From: Chloroflexota bacterium
GTDB taxonomy: Bacteria > Chloroflexota > Chloroflexia > Chloroflexales > Kallotenuaceae
Reading direction: 5' to 3'
DNA: 10,718 nt
Assembly (NCBI GenBank): GCA_019240175.1
Contig: JAFAYS010000738.1
Location: 1 to 10,718 of the forward strand
This document shows, in pieces, positions 6,093 to 10,718 of the stretch. Below the pieces are notes generated by a model. It saw nothing but the letters and a program-made list of their open reading frames with translations, ran no database searches and was not told where the DNA came from. Made by a program: the position numbers and the translations under genes. Each line of letters begins with the position of its first letter. Position 1 is the stretch's first letter.

Positions 6093-7745
6093 ATGCGACA
6101 CATGATTTTCCGGCTACAAGCAATACTGGCACTGGCCATGATCTTCGCCATGCTACCGGCAACCTCAGCAGACGCGCAGCAGCAGCGGCGCTGCTTCAAC
6201 GAGACCGGCCAGTGTATCGAAGGGCGCTTCCGGGAATACTGGGAGCAGAACGGCGGTCTGGCGGTCTTTGGCTATCCCGTCACGGCAGTGGCTGAGGAGT
6301 ACAACGTTGATCTCCAAGGCACGTTTATGACGCAGTGGTTCGAGCGCGGGCGCTTCGAGCTGCACCCCGAGAATCCGCGCCCCTACGATGTGCTGCTGGG
6401 CCGCCTGGGTGGCGACGTGCTGCGCAAGATGAACATCGACTGGCAGACCGAGCCCAAGGGTAGCCAGCAACCAGATTGTCTGTGGTTCACCGACACACAG
6501 CACAGCGTCTGCGATCAGGCAAACGGGATCGGCTTCAAAACCTACTGGCAAACGCACGGCCTGGAGTTCGACGGGCAGCGCGGCGTCTCATACGACGAAA
6601 GCCTGGCGCTGTTTGGCCTGCCGCTGACCGAGCCGCGCATCGAGACGAATAGCAGCGGCGATCGCGTGCTGACCCAGTGGTACGAGCGCGCCCGCTTCGA
6701 GTGGCACCCCAACCAGCCCGATCAATACAAAGTGCTGCTCGGCCTGCTGGGCAACGAGGCGCGCATCCCGTTCGTGCGTCACAGCAATCCTGGCCTGCCG
6801 GGCCAGCTCGTAATCTTAGCAGATCGCTTCTATACCGTGCGGGCCGACGGCAGCCAGGTGACGCCTTTGCAGAGAATAAGCAACGGCGCAGGCACCTATG
6901 TCATCTCACCCGATGGACAACGCATGGCCACGCGCTGCACACACAATGGCGCAGAAGGAGTCTGTGTCATCAACCTGGACAACGGCGCGACCACGCGGAT
7001 CAACACCGATTCATCTGCCTTCGTTGCCTCGTGGTCGCCGGATGGCACGCGACTCGCCTACGAGTCGGGCAGCGAGGGCCGACGCGGCTTGCATGTGGTC
7101 AACGCCGACGGCAGCCGCGACATCCTGCTGATGGCCGGAGAGCCGGGACGCATGCAGTCCGGCGGCTCGTGGTCACCGGATGGCCGACAGCTAACTTTTG
7201 CCACGATCTACTCTGAGAGCGCGATCTATGTCGTCAATACCGATGGCACAGGGCTGCGCCAGATCGTCGCGGAGGGCTTCAATCCCAGCTGGTCACCCAA
7301 CGGTGCATGGATCGCCTTTGCAACGCCAAGCAACGGCAACTGGGATATCCACCTGGTGCGGCCTGATGGATCGGGGCGAACCGCGCTAACGACAACCCCC
7401 GATGTCGAGTCTAGCCCGGTCTGGTCACCCGATGGCTCACGACTGGCGTACACCTGGACCGGCCCGGCGACACTGCCAGGTTACAACGCGCAGATGGGCG
7501 TGTATGTCACGCCCCCAGACGGCAGCAACCGTATCAAGGTGTTGGAGCACCAGGGTAGCAACCGCATCGCAGGCGTCTCGTGGTCGCCGGACGGCAGCTA
7601 TCTGGCCGCTAGCCTCTCCCCCTGTCCCCGGATCAGCTGCGGCCCTTCAGTCATGGGCGCAGCGACCAACGGTAGCCGCAGCTTCATGATGCTAAGCGCC
7701 GATGGGCCGACTGGTGGAGCCACGCTGGCTGCCTGGCTGCCGTAG
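6093..7745 (+). CDS. secreted protein: two Chloroflexota-type modules plus six-bladed PD40/TolB-like propeller
   Basis: A 550-residue exported protein. A signal peptide (residues 1-28, hydrophobic core 'AILALAMIFAMLPA', likely cleavage after 'SADA') is followed by two copies of a roughly 80-90-residue module at about 34-112 and 129-225. Each copy starts with a cysteine pair (C34/C41 and C129/C140) and contains 'YW' plus an 'LAxFGxPxT' segment (AVFGYPVT, ALFGLPLT), 'TQWYERARFEWHP' or 'TQWFERGRFELHP', and 'VLLGxLG'. The C-terminal part, from about 245, has six SPDG strands ('ISPDG' 271, 'WSPDG' 314, 360, 444, 497 and 'WSPNG' 400) with 'V(N/R)xDG' turns, the pattern of TolB/DPP-IV-type WD40-like beta-propellers. 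There is no catalytic triad, peptidase domain or membrane anchor after the propeller, so it probably acts by binding outside the cell. The ligand is unknown. It is monocistronic, with its own promoter and terminator. Confidence 0.9.
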   Translation: MRHMIFRLQAILALAMIFAMLPATSADAQQQRRCFNETGQCIEGRFREYWEQNGGLAVFGYPVTAVAEEYNVDLQGTFMTQWFERGRFELHPENPRPYDVLLGRLGGDVLRKMNIDWQTEPKGSQQPDCLWFTDTQHSVCDQANGIGFKTYWQTHGLEFDGQRGVSYDESLALFGLPLTEPRIETNSSGDRVLTQWYERARFEWHPNQPDQYKVLLGLLGNEARIPFVRHSNPGLPGQLVILADRFYTVRADGSQVTPLQRISNGAGTYVISPDGQRMATRCTHNGAEGVCVINLDNGATTRINTDSSAFVASWSPDGTRLAYESGSEGRRGLHVVNADGSRDILLMAGEPGRMQSGGSWSPDGRQLTFATIYSESAIYVVNTDGTGLRQIVAEGFNPSWSPNGAWIAFATPSNGNWDIHLVRPDGSGRTALTTTPDVESSPVWSPDGSRLAYTWTGPATLPGYNAQMGVYVTPPDGSNRIKVLEHQGSNRIAGVSWSPDGSYLAASLSPCPRISCGPSVMGAATNGSRSFMMLSADGPTGGATLAAWLP

Positions 7746-7769
7746 TAATGATCATCTTCGCTTAAACGC

Positions 7770-7813
7770 GTACCCGCCGCCCTGGTTTAGTCAGGGCGGC
7801 GGGTACTGTTTTT
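7770..7813 (+). terminator. Rho-independent terminator, perfect 15-bp stem
   Basis: GTACCCGCCGCCCTG (7770-7784), a seven-base loop and the exact complement CAGGGCGGCGGGTAC (7792-7806) are followed by TGTTTTT. It lies 25 bases after the propeller gene stop and 10 bases before the stop of the convergent YtxH gene. The T-run serves the plus strand. On the minus strand only a short TTTAAG follows the stem, so it may also slow transcription in that direction. Confidence 0.93.
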
Positions 7814-7822
7814 AACCGGCAA

Positions 7823-8086
7823 TTAGACTGACGAGGTGCTTGAGCTGCCAACCTCGCGCGCCGCCGAGCTATTGGCGTAGTGCTGCTTGGGCACAAACGC
7901 CGCGCTCGTGCCGCCCTCCGCCGACGAGTGATCGAGCTTGTCGGTGAGGCTGCTGGCGCTGTCGAGCGCGCTATTGAGCTTCTCGCTCAGCAGGCGGCGG
8001 GTTTCGCTGCCGGCGCGCGGGGCCAGCAATACGCCGACGCCGATACCAAATAAAAACGAGCGGAAAATGGTCTTCAATACTTTCAT
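7823..8086 (-). CDS. small YtxH-domain membrane protein
   Basis: An 87-residue protein. A single N-terminal membrane segment (about residues 8-22, 'FRSFLFGIGVGVLLAPRAG') runs into 'LLAPRAGSETRRLLSEKL', the hallmark of YtxH/gas-vesicle-like stress proteins: a glycine-spaced helix, then AP(R/K)xG and a charged amphipathic helix. The rest is Ser/Ala-rich and probably disordered. An upstream in-frame ATG at 8110 would add eight residues, but 8086 follows AAAGGA with a six-base spacer and begins at the usual place, so I prefer it. It lies 60 bases after the larger YtxH-type gene and is probably a paralogue in the same transcript. YtxH proteins are general-stress-associated in Firmicutes, with no defined biochemical function. 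Confidence 0.82.
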   Translation of the reverse strand: MKVLKTIFRSFLFGIGVGVLLAPRAGSETRRLLSEKLNSALDSASSLTDKLDHSSAEGGTSAAFVPKQHYANSSAAREVGSSSTSSV

Positions 8087-8146
8087 GATCGATCCTTTCC
8101 AGAGCTGCAACTCTGTGTTTCGTGCTACATCGGGCTCTTCGATCGA

Positions 8147-9082
8147 TTAGCCGTTACGATCAGATCCGTCTGATGCCTTGCGCACATCAGCATCTGTGCC
8201 AGCAACTGAGCGGCTGCTGGTCGTGCTGGACTCCTCGGTATCGGTGACCTCGAACTGCTCGGGGCTGGCTAGCTCCGAAGTCGCCTCGCTAATCGCCGGG
8301 CTACTGGTCGACGTAGTGGCGGAGGCGTAGGTCGTTGTGTCAGGGTAGACAGTTTGTTCCTTGGTCGTCGATGTTGTGGCGCCGGCGTAGGTCGTTTCTT
8401 CCTCGGTCGTCGTCGACGTTACGCCCACGCTCGGCTTGGAAGTGATCGTGCTGGTCGGCGCGGTCGTCGTGGCGGGCCGCACATCCTCGGCGTCGTAGCT
8501 GGCCTCGCTGGCCAGATCCGAGGCGCTGGGCAGATCGGTCGTCTCGGTCGTCTGCGTGCGACCGGTCAGCTCACGAGCTTTGTCGGCTACTGTCGTGGTA
8601 ACATCGCTGGCCTTCTCGGCAGCGCTGCTGGCCGCGTCTTTCACCGTCGCGACCGTCGAGCTGGTGACATCGCTGACCTTCTCGGCAGCGCTGCTGGCCG
8701 CATCTTTCACCGTCGCGACCGTATCGCTCACCTTGTCCGCCGCTGTGCTGGCCGCGTCTTTCACCGTCGCGACCGCACTGCTGGTCGTGTCCTTCACCGT
8801 TGTGACCGCGCTATTGGTGGTGTCCTTCACGGTCGCGACCGCGCTATTGGTGGTGTCCTTGACCGTTGTGACTGCGCTGCTGGTCGTTTCTTTCACGCTT
8901 GTCGCAACCGAGGACGTCGCGTCAGTCACACGATCTTTGAGCACCAGGCCCTTTTCCATCACCAGCTCACGATTCTGCGGTCCGCTGCGGGGCGTGAACA
9001 GACTGGCCAGCGCCGCGCCCGCGATCGCGCCGATGAAAAGGCCGATCGCAAAGCTCCAGCTTGTATCTTCCTGCTCGTACAT
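8147..9082 (-). CDS. YtxH-domain protein with LEA-like 11-residue repeats and Thr/Ser-rich tail
   Basis: A 311-residue protein in three parts. Residues 9-42 form one membrane helix with glycine spacing, followed by 'LFTPRSGPQNRELV', the YtxH motif. Residues 61-165 are tandem repeats. Four are 11-mers of the form T-x-V-K-(E/D)-T-T-x-S-A-V (61-104), and three are longer units of 18, 22 and 21 residues starting 'ATVKDAAS' (105-165). This 11-residue periodicity with alternating Lys/Asp and Ala resembles group 3 LEA proteins and apolipoprotein-like amphipathic helices, which lie on membranes or protect them during drying. Residues 176-311 are acidic and very rich in Thr/Ser, probably disordered and surface-exposed. 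A strong AGGAGGT precedes the ATG and overlaps the stop of the ABC permease gene, so the two are coupled. The function is inferred from repeats only. Confidence 0.8.
   Translation of the reverse strand: MYEQEDTSWSFAIGLFIGAIAGAALASLFTPRSGPQNRELVMEKGLVLKDRVTDATSSVATSVKETTSSAVTTVKDTTNSAVATVKDTTNSAVTTVKDTTSSAVATVKDAASTAADKVSDTVATVKDAASSAAEKVSDVTSSTVATVKDAASSAAEKASDVTTTVADKARELTGRTQTTETTDLPSASDLASEASYDAEDVRPATTTAPTSTITSKPSVGVTSTTTEEETTYAGATTSTTKEQTVYPDTTTYASATTSTSSPAISEATSELASPEQFEVTDTEESSTTSSRSVAGTDADVRKASDGSDRNG
8588..8902 (-). repeat. tandem coding repeats (33-bp units, then 54-66-bp units)
   Basis: Four degenerate 33-bp units at 8771-8902 encode the 11-residue repeat. Three larger units at 8588-8770 share a 'GCAGCGCTGCTGGCCGC' core with a 66-bp period (plus-strand reading). 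The units differ mostly at third positions, which suggests old duplication under protein-level selection. Copy number may vary between strains. Confidence 0.85.
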
Positions 9083-9089
9083 CGAGGGT

Positions 9090-10610
9090 CTACCTCCTTT
9101 TCAGGTTTGATCGCCAGATAAGCCAGGCCAGCAGGAAGCACACCAGCGCGATTCCTCCCAGCCAGGCGAAGGTTTCATTGGTTGGCAGCAAGCCGCGCAG
9201 CATAATGTTCTGGAACGCCTGCACGCCATGCGTTACCGGCAGCAGAAACGCCAGCCACTGCGCGAATGCCGCGAAGTTCCGCAGCGGCAAGAAAAAGCCG
9301 CTGAAAAAGACCGACGCCAGCAGCGAGATCATCGACAACTGCACGGCCTGGCTTTCCGACTTCGAGATCGCCGAGATCAGGAAGCCCAGACCCAGCGACG
9401 CACTTGTGACCAGCAATACAGCGAGCGTAAACCAGATCGGATCGCCCACGAACGGCACCGCCAGGCCAAAGGTAAAGCCGGTGTTGCCGATCGGCACGTT
9501 GGCGATCATCAGCCCAACCAGCAGCGCCATGATCAGGGCAATAAATAGGATGAAGCCAAGGTACTTGCCCACAATAATCTGAAGGCTGCCCACTGGCGCG
9601 ACGCGGAATAGCTCCGTCGAGCCCAGCAGATTTTCGCGTACCAGTGAGAGCGCTGCCAGCGTCACGGCCATGTGCTGCAGCAAGAGCGCCAGCACGCCCG
9701 GCGCGTAGTAGGCGATAAAGCTCGGCTGCTGCTGAGCGACATTCTCGGGCGCTTGTTGCAGCGGCGAAACCAGCACCTCGGGCGGCACGGCCTCGATCTG
9801 GGACGCCAATTGCTCGACGCTCGTCAGCCGCTGGTTGATCTCAGCGATCCGCTGGCGCTGCTCGTCGACCTGGCCCTGTTCCATCGCCTGGTCTAGCGCA
9901 TCCAGGCTTTGCTGAATCGATTGTACATCGCTTTGAGCGCTTTGGTTCGCGTCATTTTGCGCGGAGAGCGCCAGACTGGCCAGCAACAGACCGTTGTTGT
10001 TGCGCAGCCGCTGCAGCGCCGCCCGCGACTCCGGGCTTTGCGCGGCGGACAATCCCGCCTCGATCCGCTGCAAATCCTCGCGCGTGCTGGCGACATACTG
10101 CTGAACGCTGCCAGCCTGCTCGCGCGAGCCGCTGACCGCCGCCACCAGCAGCGCGGTGTTGAGCTCCTTGACCTGCACATACGAAAGGTACTGTATCCAC
10201 TGCGCCTGGGTCGGATCGATCTCGTTGTAGATCACCTTGATCTGCGACGCTTGTTTGCGCCCAACCATCTGATCCATATCGGCAGGCAATACCTCGACCA
10301 CGTCCACAGTCGACTGTGGCCCGCGCAGCCGCTGAACCGCCGCCTGCTCGTCGGTCATCACGTCCACGACGTCGAAGTTGGCCCGGTTAAGCACATCGCG
10401 AAACTGCTGCACGCGCGGATCTTGCTCATTTTCGGGCGGCACGACCAGCACCGTGCGCAGGCGCGGCTGCTCGCCGGAAAAGCCGAGGCCAAAGATCAGC
10501 AGGATCAGGAACGGTCCCAGCACCAGGCTGAGCAACAGCCGCGGCTGACGGCGCACCTCCGCTAGCTCTTTGGCGAAGAACGAGAGCAGTCGAATAAACG
10601 GCTTAAGCAT
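9090..10610 (-). CDS. ABC-2-type transporter permease with large extracytoplasmic coiled-coil domain
   Basis: A 506-residue permease of the ABC2_membrane_3/YhgE-like type. One helix (about residues 24-44, 'LLLSLVLGPFLILLIFGLGF') is followed by a roughly 255-residue extracytoplasmic region (45-300). Its second half, rich in Gln, Ala, Glu and Leu ('DEQRQRIAEINQRLTSVEQL'), looks coiled-coil. Five C-terminal helices follow at about 303-323, 347-370, 390-415, 424-441 and 484-500. 'VRENLLGSTELFRVAPVG' and 'FLPLRNF...LLPVTHGVQAFQ' are standard ABC-2 motifs. The partner ATPase is the overlapping gene upstream. Relatives export lipids, polysaccharides, drugs or secreted proteins; the cargo here is unknown. 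GAGGAAGAG lies 9-18 bases before the ATG. The start overlaps the ATPase end by eight bases. Confidence 0.9.
   Translation of the reverse strand: MLKPFIRLLSFFAKELAEVRRQPRLLLSLVLGPFLILLIFGLGFSGEQPRLRTVLVVPPENEQDPRVQQFRDVLNRANFDVVDVMTDEQAAVQRLRGPQSTVDVVEVLPADMDQMVGRKQASQIKVIYNEIDPTQAQWIQYLSYVQVKELNTALLVAAVSGSREQAGSVQQYVASTREDLQRIEAGLSAAQSPESRAALQRLRNNNGLLLASLALSAQNDANQSAQSDVQSIQQSLDALDQAMEQGQVDEQRQRIAEINQRLTSVEQLASQIEAVPPEVLVSPLQQAPENVAQQQPSFIAYYAPGVLALLLQHMAVTLAALSLVRENLLGSTELFRVAPVGSLQIIVGKYLGFILFIALIMALLVGLMIANVPIGNTGFTFGLAVPFVGDPIWFTLAVLLVTSASLGLGFLISAISKSESQAVQLSMISLLASVFFSGFFLPLRNFAAFAQWLAFLLPVTHGVQAFQNIMLRGLLPTNETFAWLGGIALVCFLLAWLIWRSNLKRR
9092..9101 (-). promoter_or_regulatory. ribosome binding site overlapping the permease stop codon
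   Basis: AAAAGGAGGT serves as the Shine-Dalgarno of the repeat-rich YtxH gene, nine bases before its ATG. It also encodes the last Lys-Arg-Arg codons and part of the stop of the ABC permease, so ribosomes finishing the permease pass directly over it. Confidence 0.75.
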
Positions 10611-10718
10611 TGATGATCTCTTCCTCGGCGCTTTGTGGATCGTTCTGGGCCGCGCGCTCCATCAAGATGATGAAAATATCGTCGAAGGGCGGCGTGTACT
10701 CTTCGGCGTGGCGCGTAT
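10603..10718 (-). CDS. ABC transporter ATP-binding protein, C-terminal end only (partial)
   Basis: The 37 residues visible from the right edge, beginning TRHAEEYTPPFDDIFIILME and ending in an acidic tail 'SAEEEIINA', match the end of ABC-2 ATPases, where '(P/T)(S/T)(L/F)(E/D)D(V/I)F..L' is the last conserved motif. The ATPase core (Walker A/B, ABC signature) lies outside the window. The stop overlaps the first codons of the permease gene by eight bases, in the usual ATPase-then-permease order, so the two subunits are translationally coupled. Confidence 0.8.
   Translation of the reverse strand, partial: TRHAEEYTPPFDDIFIILMERAAQNDPQSAEEEIINA

Noticed and set aside
5921..6295. 124-codon plus-strand frame across the divergent intergenic region
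   Set aside because: It overlaps the propeller gene's promoter and signal peptide in another frame, has no family motifs and no convincing ribosome binding site.
8100..8115. CAGAG...CTCTG short hairpin before the small YtxH gene
   Set aside because: The stem is only five base pairs without a T-run, too weak to call an attenuator or terminator.
8588..8902. Possible CRISPR-like or satellite array
   Set aside because: The units are contiguous with no unique spacers, keep the reading frame and vary at third positions, so they are coding repeats.
8354..9121. Plus-strand open frames opposite the repeat protein, including one (8556-9110) with hydrophobic repeats such as 'LLVVSFTV'
   Set aside because: The repeats are the mirror of the minus-strand 11-residue repeats. 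There is no ribosome binding site, and the minus frame has a strong one plus a YtxH motif.

Overview
The window looks like a piece of a moderately GC-rich bacterial chromosome, most likely from the Chloroflexota (Roseiflexus/Herpetosiphon-like relatives). This rests mainly on the secreted protein at 6093-7745: its duplicated Cys-pair / 'YW..NGGLAVFGYP' / 'QWFERGRFE.HPEN' module is one I associate with Chloroflexota, and a search would be needed to prove it. Genes are tightly packed, Shine-Dalgarno sequences are clear, and I see no rRNA, tRNA, CRISPR array, insertion sequence or phage gene.

Layout. (1) 1-370, minus: N-terminal part of an EamA/DMT-type transporter running off the left edge, with a candidate extended -10 promoter just upstream. 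(2) 530-1192, minus: a YczE/YitT-like membrane protein with an internal duplication. (3) 1241-5795, minus: a compact five-gene unit read in the order MocR-type GntR/aminotransferase regulator, PhzF-like isomerase, GNAT acetyltransferase, cyclase/kynurenine-formamidase-family hydrolase, and a fold-type II PLP threonine dehydratase/serine racemase. Spacings of 12, -4, 10 and 4 bases indicate one transcript with translational coupling; the YczE-like gene follows after 48 bases and may belong to it. The promoter region of the regulator holds repeated ATTGT(A)CC half-sites that could be its own operator. (4) 6093-7745, plus: a secreted protein with a signal peptide, two Chloroflexota-type modules and a six-bladed TolB/PD40-like propeller, ending in a perfect 15-bp hairpin terminator. 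(5) 7823-10718, minus: an ABC-2 export system (the tail of the ATPase and a complete permease with a large extracytoplasmic domain), followed by two YtxH-domain proteins. The larger of these has LEA-like 11-residue tandem repeats and a Thr/Ser-rich tail.

How the genes may work together. The central cluster looks like a self-regulated amino-acid metabolism unit: a PLP-sensing regulator controls a PLP enzyme acting on a hydroxy-amino acid, plus an isomerase, an acetyltransferase and a hydrolase. The substrate is not evident. Two enzymes carry informative active-site changes. The dehydratase keeps the serine-racemase metal triad, and the cyclase has lost two of the usual HxGTHxD histidines. The right-hand unit pairs an envelope exporter with membrane-anchored, repeat-rich stress-type proteins, which points to cell-envelope or stress physiology.
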